DNA of 64,000 bases from the NCBI RefSeq assembly GCF_963678635.1, contig NC_087068.1:6229907-6293906 (forward strand). The letters are read 5' to 3'. The position numbers and the translations under genes are program-made. The notes under the pieces were generated by a model, which made no database searches, had not been told where the DNA came from, and saw only the letters and a list, made by a program, of their open reading frames with translations. Below, piece by piece: positions 31,535 through 45,009 of this stretch (position 1 is the stretch's first letter; every line of letters starts with the position of its first letter). Source of the DNA: Symsagittifera roscoffensis (Eukaryota; Xenacoelomorpha; Acoela; Convolutidae).

Positions 31535-33955
31535 TAGAGGCGAAGCTGCATTTTACAAATACAAGCAAGAAATTGACACAAAAAGCTGTTTTAGTGATGA
31601 AATAAGGAAAGGCTTCTGAGATTTAAAAAAAATATGCCTCAAAAAATAAAACTTTTACTATGTGTCTTATTCGAATCACCAACCTCGAAATTGAGCCTTC
31701 ATCCTCACATTTGCGCCTCAAGCATCTGAAATTTTGCAAGAACTAAAAAGCAATAAAACAGCTACATATGTTTAAAAATATCGAGGCTATGAAGGAAAAA
31801 TACCACCACAAACTTGAAAATCTTGTGCTAAGAGCTGTATTGAACCACCGACCAGACTCAAAATCTTTCATATGGTCCATGGTCGCTTAATGATCGTAAA
31901 CTCTAACTATCAATAAACCAGATAACAGATGCTATGGCATTTCCAAAGCTACAGATAGTGATTATAGCAAGAGCAAGTGCCACTAAATGAGCGCTTTTAG
32001 TTCAAAATCTGGCTGACAAAAGGTAGATTGATATTTTACACTACGTTTGGTAGCTTGCTTTTCTAAACACTCCAAGTAACAAGTATCTACATGCTAACAC
32101 TAAAACGATTTTACAGATTTTGTTTTTCGTTACCATGAAATGTAAAACTTGTTCTGAAAAATTCATTTGATCAAAATAAATTATTGCTAAATGTTAGTTT
32201 TTGTAGCAAATCTAATGTGAAAACCAATTACCCAAAATCTCATTTGCAGTTTTTTAACGGAATTAACTTCAGATGCGCGTTTGTTTTTTTGCAGTCTCGA
32301 GATTAGGCGATATACAGCATTTGCAGCGGCCGTTGCCGGGCGAGTAAGGCATATTTCTCCCAAGATGAGGGCAGTCTATTCTAAACACAATCTGTTCATG
32401 GTTGGGGTGGTCCCAGCGTCATCCGTTTACTCAAAATGGGACCGGCTACGGAAAATGGATGACTTACCGACTTCCCCGCCATAGGTTCTGCATTTAAATA
32501 TCAGGTGTGAGTTCAGGTGTTTTACTATACGGACTTTTAACCAGACCACAAAAAATCCACTAAAACTTTTATAAAGGGCACGATAATTGTTTTAAACTTG
32601 CTAAAAGATGTCCCTACATCTATCAATTATTTTTTTACTCTAGTCTGGTAAAAGAGGCTTTTTTCTGGTAAAAAGTTGTCTCGTCCCAGATTCAGCCAGC
32701 GTAACATTTCGTTTAACTAAAAAGTTCATCAAATTCAAGTTATGTAGAACCAAAAAATTGTATCAATTAGAGGCGAAGCTGCACTTCACAAATACAAGCG
32801 AGAAATTGACAAAAAGTTGTTCTAGAGATGAAATAAGGAAAGACTTATAAAATTTAAAAAGTATGCCTCAAACATTAAAACTTTTGCTATGTGTCTTATT
32901 CGAATCAACAACCTCAAAACTGGAACCTCACATCCTCGTATTTGCGCCTCAAGCATCTGAAATTTTCTAAAAAAATAAAAAGCTATAAAACAGCTACAGA
33001 TGTTAAAAATATATCGAGGCTATGAAGCAAAAATGCCACCACAAATTTAAAAAACTTGTGCTAAGAGCTGTATTGAACTAATGAACAGACTCACATTCTT
33101 TCATCTGAGCCATGGCCGCTTGATGATCAGGATAATCTAACCACTAATAAACCAGAAAACAGATGCTACGACATTTCCAATGCTACAGATAGTGATTATA
33201 GCAAAAGCAAGTGCCACTAAATGAGCGCTTCAAGTTCAAAATCTGGCTGAAAAAAAGGTAGATTGATACTTTACACTACTTTGGTAGCTTGCTTTTCTAA
33301 ACACTCCAAGTAACAAGTATCTACATGCTAACACTTAAACGATTTTACAGATTTTGTTTTTCGTTACCATGAAATCTAAAACTTGTTCTGAAAAATTAAT
33401 TTGATCAACATAAGTTATTGCTAAATGTTAGGTTTGTAGCAAATCTAATGTGAAAACCACATTACGCAAAATGTCATTTGCAGTTTTTTTGGCGGAATTA
33501 ACTTCAGATGCGCGTTTTTTTTGCAGTCTCGAGATTAGGCGATATAGTGCATTTGGAGCGGCCGTTGCCGAGCGAGTAAGGCATATTTCTCCCAACATGA
33601 GGACAGTCTATTCTAATCACTATCTGGTCACGGTTGGGGTGGTCCCAGCGTCATCCGTTTCCCCAAAACGGGACCGGCTACGGCAAAATGGTTCTGCATT
33701 TAACTATCAGGTGTGAGTTCAGGTGTTTTACTAGACGGACTTTTTACCAGACCACAAAAAGTCCACTAAAACTTTTATAAAGGGTTTTGACATTTATAAA
33801 TGATGTCCCTACATCTATCAATTATTTTTTACTCTAGTCTGGTAAAAGAAGCTTTTTTTTCTGGTAAAAAGTTGTCTCGTCCCAGATTCAGCCAGCGTAA
33901 CATTTCGAACATTTCGTTTAACTAGAAAATTCATCAAATTTATGTTCAGCAGACT
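31535..33955. repeat. 1.23-kb tandem duplication
   Basis: Units 31535-32767 and 32768 to about 33955 are close copies (period 1233 bp). Each starts with tagaggcgaagctgca, carries a minus-strand tRNA-like segment (gattcgaat B-box at about 31670 and 32897), and ends with ctcgtcccagattcagccag. Small plus ORFs at 32281-32484 and 33450-33716 share EIRRYxAFxAAVAxRVRHI but diverge and are frame-shifted in their tails; no family is recognised. Confidence 0.85.
32281..32484 (+). other. Unrecognised ORF shared by both 1.23-kb units
   Basis: 67 aa here, with an 88-aa counterpart at 33450-33716. The shared core is SLEIRRYxAFxAAVAxRVRHI, then GVVPASSV. The GC content is higher than the surroundings, and ctcgagattaggcgatata in this interval is well conserved. 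It may instead be a SINE body that happens to be open. Confidence 0.2.
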
Positions 33956-35269
33956 CAAAAAAATAACTAGCACTAAGCAACTTACACAAAGTGCTTGAAT
34001 CTAAAGTTGCCTAAAAAACTATTCGAATTTCGAACAAGAATAACTTCGTTTTTGTTCAGATAGCGCAGAATTTTCCGCCAGCAATTAATTTTGCAATCGT
34101 TTTGTAAAAAAAGTTCGCCCAAATCGCGTTAAAAAAAACATGTACAGCAGCTTATCACTGTTGTTGCTCGGTGCTGTTTGTTTTCTATCTGTAAATTTTA
34201 AAAAAATTCAACTAATCTGGAAGCTATTGAGACCTTGAGCACAAAATTGAAAATATTTTAAACTGTGTTCATTTTTTATGAGTTTTGTGCGTTTGAGATA
34301 ACCGAAAATTATCCGGAGAATCAATCACATGATAATTCGCTATTTTGTTCCTTTCATATCGCAAAGTGGTTGGAACAATGAACTTAGGAAAAGTTCTTAA
34401 AATCAGAGCATCACTTTGTTAATTCACTGTTTTTTTTGCAAAATTTAAAATTACGAAAGAAAGGACTCTGTCAATTTGTAGACTTCAAAAAAAAACATAA
34501 CAGCGGGCCGCTTTATAAGAGATTAGCATCTTAACAAAATTAGATTCTACAACGACTATCATAGCTGCTATTTATGAACTGTTCGAAATTCCAAAACCTC
34601 GATGACACAAAATTGAAATTTAAAAACCCTGTACTGCTCTTAGCCAGCACAGGTGAGATACGGCAAAAAAAACTATCAAAGTTAGAAAGAAATACAATTA
34701 AATATGCACCTTGAATAACATGGAGAAAAACAAAATACATAGCCTACAGAAAGGATTGAAGTTTCTATTGAAAAAACAATTAGAAAAATTATTATATGAA
34801 AGCTTTTCGACTTCAGGGATCTTTTATGATTAAACCTTATATGGATAAGCGAATCCAGTTTGAGAAAACCGAGTCAATGGCAAATCTAAACATACCCAAG
34901 TTTTTTTTTAAAAAAAACTTCAAAATTCTAAAAAAATATATACGGCTTTACAGCTCTTCCAAATTCAACATCAATTTATAATTGGTTTATTTTAAATTAA
35001 AATAACCAAATTTGAGATAACTGCGTTATAACGAAAAAAAAATTTCTTAATGAAATCTTTAAGTTAAACTTTTTTTGGAAACTAGAAAACGATCGAGTTT
35101 TTTCGCGCCATTTCAGTTTTCATTATAAGAGAGTGCTTTTTGCCTACCGTTTAGCAAATCAAATTCAATTGAAATTTAAAAAATGCACATAAACCTAAAG
35201 TCATTCAAATCAGCGTTTTTAAGTATGAATGCACTTCTTTTGTTATAAGAGCATTTTAAGACAAATTAA
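33956..35269. other. AT-rich DNA, no gene seen
   Basis: Small ORFs at 34540-34740 (-) and 34796-34981 (+) are low-complexity and unrecognised. Confidence 0.4.
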
Positions 35270-35700
35270 GAAAAAAGAAAACTCATCAGGACCTATATAA
35301 GAGTCTGAGCTACGTTCATCGACTCTTGAAAAGAATCTTTCATTTTACATGTTTTTTTTAAACATAGCTTACAGAGTTTTTAAGCTGGAAAAGAACAAAG
35401 AAGCCGTACGAACTTTTTTAAAGTTTTTGCAGCACATTTCTCAACTTTCAAACTACGGAGAAAAAAATACTACGTACAAGCTGCTTGAACTTCAAATACG
35501 GTTTCTAATTGGTCATTTTTTTGTGAAATAATGGCATTTATGCACACAGATGCGAAGTTGCACTTCGCATACACAAGCAAAAATATGACTGATAACGCAA
35601 CTGGAAAAACCTGAAAACTGAATGAGTAAAACTTTGAGTCTACAAAATTTCTCAGGTGACTCACGCCAATCATGAGTCTACATAAATGCTAAGTCACGCA
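35270..35700. repeat. Dispersed repeat family copy
   Basis: Contains gacctatataagagtctgag...atcgactcttgaaaag (35291-35335) and gatgcgaagttgcacttcgc...acacaagcaaaaat (about 35549). Both blocks recur with similar spacing near 46605/46885 and 55396/55503, and the second recurs near 31537, 32770 and 61589. Confidence 0.6.
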
Positions 35701-35824
35701 AGCAAAATATGACTCATTAGCAGTACCAATCAGTTTGAAAACAAAAGAAACTTACCAACTAACAAGCCTCATTTTATAGAGCGGACGCATATTAACTACT
35801 ATACGAAAAAGTTCATAAAAATGT

Positions 35825-35889
35825 CCGACCAGGTTCGCACCCTTTTATTTTGATGCGGGTCTACTTCCCTACCTCTGAACTACTGATCT
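35825..35889 (-). repeat. tRNA-like SINE head
   Basis: The minus strand reads agtagttcagaggtagggaa (A-box region) and ggtgcgaacctggtc (B-box region, ggttcgnanc-like) with tRNA-like spacing. No paired acceptor stem is visible. Confidence 0.5.
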
Positions 35890-35919
35890 TTGATACCTTA
35901 AAGCTAAAAAAACTACTAT

Positions 35920-37420
35920 AGGCCCAGCAGCTAAAGCTGGAGGTACCTGTTTGATATTTGTTGAATTTGTTGTACTGCTGCAGGATGAAGTAGGGTATTT
36001 AAAATACTTATGCATTGAGCTTCACCCAAAACCTTGTTTGTTGCTATTAAATGAGGTAAAAATTTTGTAATTCTGGAATTTTCCGAGAAACGTGTTCCTT
36101 GCTTATATTTTAATGCGTAGCAGTTTATGCACAGATGATTCGTACAAGTTGCCTTGGTTAAACATTTGGTATCAGATTTAGCTGTTTTCGAGAAGTCAAA
36201 AAGTTGAAACGGACAAGAAATCAAAAGATTGACTTCTTTGAAGGCCATAACTTTTAAGTGTTAGAGAAATTAGACGTGAGCGCTTACACAGAGAGCCCTT
36301 TTTCTTTTCATTGAACCAATATCTCAGATTCGAGAGGGTAGTTTTAGAGAAAAGTCTAAAATTAAAAAAACAATCAAAAATTCGACTTTTCTGAGGGTCA
36401 TAATTTTCTGTCTGTGTAAAAAAAAGATGGGCGTAATTACTTATGCAGGAGAGCTTCCACAACCCGTCCTACCAATTGAAACCAAAATCTCAGATTTGGG
36501 AGGGTACTTTTCGAGAAAAGTTAAAAAACTTTGAAAAAACGGTCTAAAAATCGAAACTTTTTGTGTGAGAAAAACTGGGGGTAATCATTTATGCAGCGGA
36601 GCTTCCCAGAACCCATGCTACTCATTTTAACCTAAAACTCAGATTTAAGACTGTAGTTTTCGATAAAAATCGAAGTTATAAAAAGGGTCAAAAAATCAAA
36701 AACTTGACTTTTCGGAGGGTCATAACGTTTTTGTAAAAAAAAATAAAGAGTTAATCATTCATACATCGAAGCTTAACATATCCCATTCTACTCAGTGAAA
36801 CCAAAACCTTTGAATTGGGAGGGTACTTTTGAAGAAAAATCTAAAAGTTTCAAATAACGGTAAGAAAAATCTAACGTTTGACTTTTCTGACGGTCATAAC
36901 TTTTAGTGTGAAAAAGTTTGAGCTTAACTGCTAGTGCAGAGGAACTCCCCACAAACCGTCCGTTCGATTGAAACTAAAATCTCAGATTTGAGAGGGTAGT
37001 TTCTGAGAAGTGTAAACGTTTCAAAACATGGTGAAAAAATCGAAAAATTGAATATTTTGAGGGCCATAACATTTATATAAAACAATTTGGGCGTAGCCGC
37101 TTATGCAGGGCAGCTTTCAATAACCTGTTCTATCCACTTAACCTAAAAACTCAGATTTGGGTGAGTAATTTTCGAGAAAATACAAAAAAAAACCCAAATA
37201 TTGGGGTCAAAAAATTCCCCCAAACACTTTTTCGAAGGCTGTAGATAATGGGGTAAGGTAGAAAGTTACTAGGGGAGTATGCAAAAAACATGGGAGTGGC
37301 CGATATCGCCATTAGTAGAACTCTTTTCGAATTTGGTAGAGTAGTTTTTTAGAACAACGAAAAATTAAAAAAGCGTCTAAAAAAACCGATCCCGTACATT
37401 GTCATACCTTTTTTTATCAA
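35920..37420. repeat. ~165-bp tandem array in a defined element, copy 1
   Basis: Six imperfect units of about 160-171 bp, marked by tctcagatttgggagggtag-like cores at about 36322, 36488, 36648, 36809, 36980 and 37150. The left border is gcagctaaagctggaggtacctgtttgat. The right border is an unrelated block (gtagataatggggtaagg ... gcgtctaaaaaaacc). The same borders flank the array at 61795-62600, so this is one repeat-bearing element family. Confidence 0.8.
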
Positions 37421-37723
37421 ACAAGAATTGGTAATACTATAGTCTGTGTTAAAATCCTCAGCATTGGCTGTTCTTAATAGCTGGTTATTGATCAAAATGA
37501 AAACTTTCAAAATGGACACATTTACCGAAACAAAATTTGTGTCGCAACATTATTTGCGACTTAGGCTTGGAAAAAAGATAGTTCAAGCTATAACAGAAGC
37601 TATGCTAGTATAAAAAAAATTGGATCAATAGGTTTTTTAATTATTCCGCTGCAAAGCCAGAAAAAAGTCTTTTGTTAAATTAGGTTTTTGTGTATTTTTT
37701 GCTCTCCGTTCGATAGCGGAGTT
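37421..37723. other. Short AT-rich interval
   Basis: Contains a partial dispersed-repeat block (ttattccgctgcaaagccag, about 37640). No gene is seen. Confidence 0.4.
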
Positions 37724-38835
37724 TGCTTTCATTTAACAAGGGATATGAAGTGAACTTAAAACGAAAGCAACTGTCAAACGGCGAAGATAACTTGTGAGAA
37801 TTAATATTTTTCCTCGAAACTAATTAATGAAGACCCATTTGAGTGAATATCACTTCTTTCTTTTAAGCAAAAACTTAAAATTACTTTTCGAAATTGAAAG
37901 TCATTCACATATTTCGATGCTGAGCCTTTTTGTAATTTGAAGCATTATTTTTCATTCATTGGCACTTGAAACAGACAACAAACTGTTGAAAAAGGGTCGT
38001 GGAACTCAAGGCCAAAACGTGTTTTTTGGGAACACTAACAAATTCTGAGCTTCGAATAAAACAAACATCCTTATAACGTCAAGAAGCTGAAATGATCCAC
38101 GATTTTCACTAAAAATATCCCAAAATGAAAAAACTGGCTGTTTTATTCCGCTGAGAAATCTAAAAGTCCAAGGCTCGCATTCGTCAGTCGCGTATTTTTA
38201 CTTCATTTGAACTTTATATATTCCCGAGCAAAACTTATTTTCCCTTCAGAAGATAGAATTTAATTAAATTCGTAGAACATAAATCGAGCCACAAAAAAAA
38301 GCAAATTCGAGCGTGAATAATGGAAAAAAAATGAAATTATTTCTCATTGTTACTGGTAGATATGCAAGCAACGAGAATTTAAACATGAAGCATCAGAACC
38401 AGTGAGTGGACAGTTAACGAACCCAATTGGGTTACAGAGCACTGCCCGTTTTATGAAATGAAATTTGAGATCTTCAAAGAAAAGGAAAAAAATATAAAAA
38501 TGAAAAAATAAAAAAATAGGAAAAAAATACTGGAGTTTGAATAAACAAAGCTGCAGATTTATGGAATTGTCTAGACATGTTAATGACATAAGGTCCCAGC
38601 TCTTCGTCATTTTTAAAAAAGAATGTTCAATCTTAGTCGGTATAAGACCAAATTAAATAAGAAAATAGTTCAAATTCATCACTCATAATTTCTGAAACTC
38701 ATTAGTCGTCGGCACACCTATTCGGTTCCAAAAACAAATTTGAACTTGTTCACTTTACTGCTACTTCTTCTACTAACTGTGTCCCATCCCTTGAGGCCTC
38801 TCTATCATCAGTAGAACTGATTGGGGGCTTAACGG

Positions 38836-39990
38836 TCAGTAGACACCTAACTGAGCCCATGCGGCAGTAACCAGCGAACAAGCCCAAGTGTGGTTTTCAA
38901 AACGCCGAAGACGCATTGAAAACCACATGCAATTATATTTAGAAAAACTTGAAACTGCAAGAACTTCACATCTGTCATTCTCCGGCATTATCTTTGCATC
39001 CAAAAAAATGTCATCAAAAACAATTTTTATTAGCTCTTTATTGCTTAAAATAAACAAATCACGAACTTCGTGGGCAATGCGTTGAATATCTTAATTGAAA
39101 ACTTGAACAAAAATTTTTGGAATTAGGGAATTTTGCCTAAGTATATTAAAGAGGTTAGTTTCTCTGTAGCTAATTGAAGCTATTTGATTTTTGCTTTCGA
39201 AATTAGGAATTTTCATTAGTTTAAAAATTGACCTTCTGGTCATATACGACTGTTTATCAAATACAAAAAGCTTATTTAAAAAAGTTTCAGAAGGTAGTCT
39301 TGCCATTGATCGCAAAACAAATTTGAGGAGTTCATATACATGCAGCTCGTGAACTGTTAAAAACTTTTCATCATTTAAAACTTGTCGAATGCTTTCATAT
39401 TTTCTTTGAAAAAAAAATCGAATAATTTTCTTTTGGATAAAAAAGGGGTAAAACGCTTGAGTAGGATGTGCAACCATACATCAAAATTCCATATTGCAAA
39501 ATGGGCTTGATATTAAAGCCATAATGATCGTCTTAGTCTTGATTGAAGCTCTCAACCGAGCACTTTAGTCCAGTGATGTTTGTCTCGACGGCAAATAGAA
39601 AAAATTAGCTTTATTTACAATGTCATTTTAGAAACAGCAGAGGTCCCAAATTGGATCCTTATGGGACACCACATTCCAGATTTCGCCAAGTTAATGGCGT
39701 TTCACCAATTGGGACAAATTGTTTGCGGTGCTTCAAGTAACTTTTAAACCAAAGTCAGCTTTTTTCACTGACACCATATATTTTTAACTTATGAAAAAGA
39801 CTCTCGTGATGCAGTGTGTCAAAAGCTTTTTTTTAATCAACAAAAACTGTTCTCTTGGGTGATTTAGTTTTATCTAAGCGACATTTCTCTGTTACTTCGG
39901 CAATAGCATCAATAGTACTGTTTTTTTTTCGGAAACCAAATTCTTTGATATAAATTATTGAGTTTCTTTCTCTTCCAATTAAATTGCTTG
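38836..39990 (-). mobile_element. Degenerate LINE, copy A (RT and C-terminus)
   Basis: Minus strand, with stops and shifts. From about 39960 downward are an IDAIAEVTEK...KTKSP block and VFVD(stop)KKAFDTLHHE-type motif A. Then come a KSYLKHRKQF-type block, CGVP-GS-LGPLLF-type motif B, and a C-terminal domain (ORF 39091-39477, VHELHVYELLKFVLRSM). An in-frame stop near 39091 cuts the C-terminus relative to copy B. CR1/L2-like by these blocks. Confidence 0.8.
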
Positions 39991-42336
39991 ATATAAATTA
40001 GTGAGTTTCTTTCACTTCCACGTAATGCCGTCACTTCGTTCATTTCCACTTATACAATCTCGGGTACTTCGTGAATCTACCACAAATCTACAGCATCGAT
40101 AAAATTTCTCCTTCCCCACTTAGCCATTCCTTCTCGACCCAGACTATTTCACGATTACTTAATTGTCAGACGTTAGGCAGCACTTTAATAGAGCAGAGTA
40201 TACTAAAGTTGAGCTTTAATAAAGCAGATATAGCTTGAAGATTGTGTTGAACTAACGCGCATAACTTTGAACTAAAGTGTGCGACTTGCTTTGGTATCGC
40301 AACTCGGTGGCGTCCATCATGCTTGAAAGACCGAATAATTGAAATTAATTTTAGCTTGCTTTCAGCCAATCAGAATTGAGTATTCAAAATCTCAAAGTAA
40401 ATCGCAAAAAACTCAAATTAAGAAAATAATCCAGGCCATTAGTGTTAATATTGACCGATTAGATAATAAGCAGATGAGTTTTCAAGACTGAAAAATTTTT
40501 ATGATTTTGACCTCATTAATCTTGATGATTACCTGAATAGTATTGCGGTTAACCCGCAATTTGTAAAAAATTTGATTATTTTTCACTGATTTAATACATT
40601 TTTGTTAATATCACTTAGATTTGTGAGAAAGGCATTTAGCCAATAGGAACGCTTAGCGATTTTGATTGGTTGAAATTATTCAAGCATTCAGTCCTTCAAG
40701 CATGAGAACCCTCCCCTCGCAACTCGCTTGTATTAACTTGAGCTCCCAGCTTGCACAAAAAGAAGTCAAATATTTAAAATTATTTGTTCAGAAATATCAA
40801 CCTGAGACTTTATAAAGAGTGATTCAAATTACCGCGAAGCAAAATAAACAATATCGAAGGCATTCTTAAAACTATCAAAATAAATCTAAAATTGCAGACA
40901 CAAATCGCACTCAAGTAACAATTGGCGCTTGAAACTAATACTGCACGAATAGATTGAACTAAACAAAAATTGCAATTTTTGAGAGGCCAAAATTTTCAAT
41001 TAGGCGCCAGTTTTGATTCAAGAATCGATTGCTCAAAAATCAGTCATGCAAGGTTGATACTGATAGAAAATGGATTTATTTAAACTTTTTATCATCGTTT
41101 AAGAAATTCAGTGCTTTCATTTAACAAGGGATATGAAGTGAACTTAACACGAAAGCAACTGTCAAACGGCGAAGATAACTTGTGAGAGAGAATTGATATT
41201 TTTCCTCAAAACTAATTAATCGAGACCTATTTGAGTGAATATAACTTCTTTCTTTTAAACAAAAACTTAAAATTACTTTTCGAAATTGAAATTCATTCAC
41301 ATATTTCTATGCTATGAGCCTTTTTGTAATTTGCAGCATAATTTTTCATTCATTGGCACTTGAAACAGACAACAAACTGTTGAAAAAGGGTCGTGGAACT
41401 CAAGACCAAAAGGTGGTTTTTGGGAACACTAACAAATTCTGAGCTTCGAATAAAATAAACATCCTTATAACTTCAAGAAGCTGAAATGATAATCGATTTT
41501 TGCTAAACATATCCCAAAATGAAAAAACTGACTGTTTTATTCCGCTGAGATATCTAAAAGTCCAAGACTCGCATTCGTCAGTCGCGTATTTTTACTTCAT
41601 TTGAACTTTAGATACTCCAGAGCGAAAATTATTTTCCCTTCAAAAGATAGATTTTAATTAAATTCGTAGAACATAAATCGAGCCACAAAAAAAAGCAAAC
41701 TCGAGCATGAATAATGAAAAAATGAATTTATTTCTCATTGTTACTGTTCAATATGCAAACAACGAGAATTTAAACATGAAGCATCAGAAACAGTGAGTGG
41801 ACAGTTAACGAACCCAATTGGGTTACAGAGCACTGCCCATTTTATGAAATGAAATACGAAATTTGAGATCTTCATAGAAAAGGAAAAATATATAAAAATG
41901 AAAACATAAAAAAATAGGAAAAAAATACTTAAGTTTGAACAAACAAAGCTGCAGATTTATGGCATTGTCTAGACATGTTAATGACATAAGGTCCAAGCTC
42001 TTCATCATTTTTTAAAAAGAATGTTCAATCTTAGTCGGTATAAGACCAAATTAAATAAGAAAGTAGTTCAAATTCATCACTCATAATTTCTGATACTCAT
42101 TAGTCGTCGGCACACCTACTCGGTTCCAAAAACAAATTTGAACTTGTTCACTTGACGGCTACTTCTTCTACTAACTGTGTCCCATCCCTTGAAGCCTCTC
42201 TATCATCAGTAGAACTGATTGGGGGCTAAACGGTCAGTAGACACCTAACTGAGCCCATGCGTCAGTAACCAGCGAACAAGCCCAAGTGTGGTTTTCAAAA
42301 CGCCGAAGACGCATTGAAAACCACATGCAATTATAT

Positions 42337-43447
42337 TTAGAAAAAACTTGAAACTGCAAGAACTTCACATCTGTCATTCTCCGGCATTATCTTTGCATCC
42401 AAAAAAATGTCATCAACAACAAATTTTATTAGCTCTTTATTGCTTAAAATAAACAAATCACGAACTTCGTGGGCAATGCGTTGAATATCTGAATTGGAAA
42501 CTTGAACAAAAATTTTTGGAATTAGGGAATTTTGCCTAAGTATATTAAAGAGGTTAGTTTCTCTGTAGCTAATTGAAGCTATTTGATTTTTGCTTTCGAA
42601 ATTAGGAATTTTCATTAGATTAAAAATTGACCTTCTGGTCATATACGACGGTTTATCAAATACAAAAAGCTTATTTAAAAAAGTTTGAGAAGGTAGTCTT
42701 GCTATTGATCGCAAAACAATTTTGAGGAGTTCATATACCTGCAGCTCGTGAACTGTTAAAAACTTTTCATCATTAGAAACTTGTCGAATGCTTTCATATT
42801 TTCTTTGAAAAAAAAATCGAATAATTTTCTTTTGGATAAAAAAGGGGTAAAACGCTTGAGTAGGATGTACAACCATACATCAAAATTCCATATTGCAAAA
42901 TGGGCTTGATATTAGAGCCATAATGATCGTCTTAGTCTTGATTGAAGCTCTCAACCGAGCAGTTTGGTCCAGTGATGTTTGTCTCGTCGGCAAATAGAAA
43001 AACTTAGCTAAATTTACACAATGTCGTTTTAGAAACAGCAGAGGCCCCAAATTGGATCCCTATGGGACCACAGATTCCAGATTTCGCCATGTTAATGGCG
43101 TTTCACCAATTTGGACAACTTGTTTGCGGTGCTTCAAGTAACTTTTAAACCAAAGTCAGCTTTTTCCACTGACACCATATATTTTTAACTTATGAAAAAG
43201 ACTCTCGTGATGCAGTGTCCAAAGCTTTTTTTTAATCAAGAAAAACTGTTCTCTCGGGTGATTTAGTTTTATCTAAGCGACATTTCTCTGTTACTTCGGC
43301 AATAGCATCAATAGTACAGTTTTTTTTCGGAAACCAAATTCTTTGATATAAATTATTGAGTTTCTTTCTCTTCCACTTAAATTGTTTGATATAAATTAGT
43401 GAGTTTCCTTCACTTCCACGTAATGCCGTCACTTCGTTCATTTCCAC
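42337..43447 (-). mobile_element. Degenerate LINE, copy B (RT and C-terminus)
   Basis: Duplicate of copy A. The C-terminal ORF 42337-42876 (179 aa) is longer because it lacks the nonsense codon of copy A, and continues through DIQRIAHEVRDLFIL to ENDRCEVLAVSS. The RT part (43232-43447, TIDAIAEVTEKCRLDKTKSP) is still disrupted, so neither copy is active. Confidence 0.8.
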
Positions 43448-44514
43448 TTATACAATCTCGGGTACTTCGTGAATCTACCTCAAATCTACAGCATCGATAA
43501 AATTTCTCCTTCCCCACTTAGCCATTCCTTTTGACCCAGACTATTTCACGATTACTTAATTGTCAGACGTTAGGCAGCACTTTAATAAAGCAGAGTATAC
43601 TAAAGTTGAGCTTTAATAAAGCAGATATAGCTTGAAGATTGTGTTGAACTAACGCGCATAACTTTGAACTAAAGTGTGCGACTTGCTTTGGTATCGCAAC
43701 TCGATGGCGTCCCTCATGCTTGAAAGACCGAATGCTTGAAATTAATTTTAGCTTGCTTTCAGCCAATCAGAATTGAGTATTCAAAATCTCAAAGTAAATC
43801 GCAAAAATCTCAAATTAAGAAAATAATCCAGGCCATTAGTGTTAATATTGACCGATTAGATAATAAGCAGATGAGTTTTCAAGACTGAAAAATTCTTATG
43901 ATTTTGACCTCATTAATCTTGATGATTATCTGAATAGTATTGCGGTTAACCCGCAATTTGTAATAATTTTGATTATTTTTCACTGATTTAATACATTTTT
44001 GTTAATATTGACTTAGATTTTGTGAGAAAGGCATTTAGCCAATAGGAACTCTTAGCGATTTTGATTGGTTGAAATTATTCAAGCATTCAGTCCTTCAAGC
44101 ATGAGAACCCTCCCCTCGCAACTCGCTTGTACTAACTTGAGCTCCCAGCTTGCACAAAAAGCAATCAAATATTTGAAATTATCTGTTCAGAAATATCAAC
44201 CTGAGACTTTATAAATAGTGATTCAAATTATCGCGAAGCAAAATAAACAATATCAAAGGCATTCTTAAAACTATCAAAATAAATCTACAATTGCAGACAC
44301 AAATTGCACTCAAGTGACAATTGGCGCTTGAAACTAATACTGCACGACGAGATTGAACTAAACATCAATTGCAATTTTTGAGAGGCCAAAATTTTCAATT
44401 AGGCGCCAGTTTTGATTCAAGAATCGATTGCTAAAAAATCAGTCATGCAAGGTTGCTACTGATAAAAATTGGATTTATTTACACTTTTTATCATCGTTTA
44501 AGAAATTCAGTGCT

Positions 44515-44810
44515 AAATAAAACGGAATAGAAAAATAGCATTCCGAGAACGAGTCAGGCAAATGCAACTCGCTTGATGTACTATCTAAATTATCATTCAG
44601 AATTACGAACAAAATAAAACCTCTTTTTCATCTTCAATAGCATATAGATTTCTAGCCGAGTTTTTCAAACATTCTTTCCGAGGGAAATTTTCGTCTTGGC
44701 TGAATATTCTCCAAAAAATTGTTTCATTTAAAATGGGCGAAAAAGAGCTCAAAACTACTTTTCAATGTTGTAGCAACTGAAAAACAGAACAAAACGTAGA
44801 ACTGATTATT
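44515..44810. other. Short AT-rich interval before the receptor-like gene's 3' end
   Basis: No gene or repeat is recognised; possibly 3' untranslated sequence of the minus-strand receptor-like gene. Confidence 0.35.
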
Positions 44811-45009
44811 TTATTTGCGTCTATTAGAGTTGCTGGTATAAAAACAACCATGTTCCTTCTTTGTTAGTGAATAGAACAAAATAGTTTTGCGAAGTAGAAA
44901 GAGAGAGAAAAGAGTGAGAGGGGTTGAATTGTAATTGGTGTTGGCGGAGTGAATAAACAAGAGAGAGATTCCATCGTCAGACGGAGGCAGTTTGCGAGAT
45001 TGGGTTGTC
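44811..45009 (-). CDS. Receptor-like gene: candidate last exon Z
   Basis: Preceded by a very good acceptor (cttgtgtttgtttcag, ending at 45010). Joined to exon Y through a 45-nt intron (45010-45054, donor gtaggt) the frame continues QTTQSRKLPPSDDGIS and stays open to a TAA at 44811. The later half is hydrophobic and less protein-like, so the true end may differ. Confidence 0.4.

Larger units (their letters stand above)
37724..44514. repeat. 3.39-kb tandem duplication with TGCT junctions
   Basis: Two units, 37724-41111 and 41112-44510, are highly similar throughout (period about 3388 bp). The 4-bp tgct occurs at the left edge (37724), the junction (41112) and the right edge (44511), consistent with duplication at microhomology. 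Each unit holds a degenerate LINE on the minus strand plus non-coding DNA. Confidence 0.92.
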
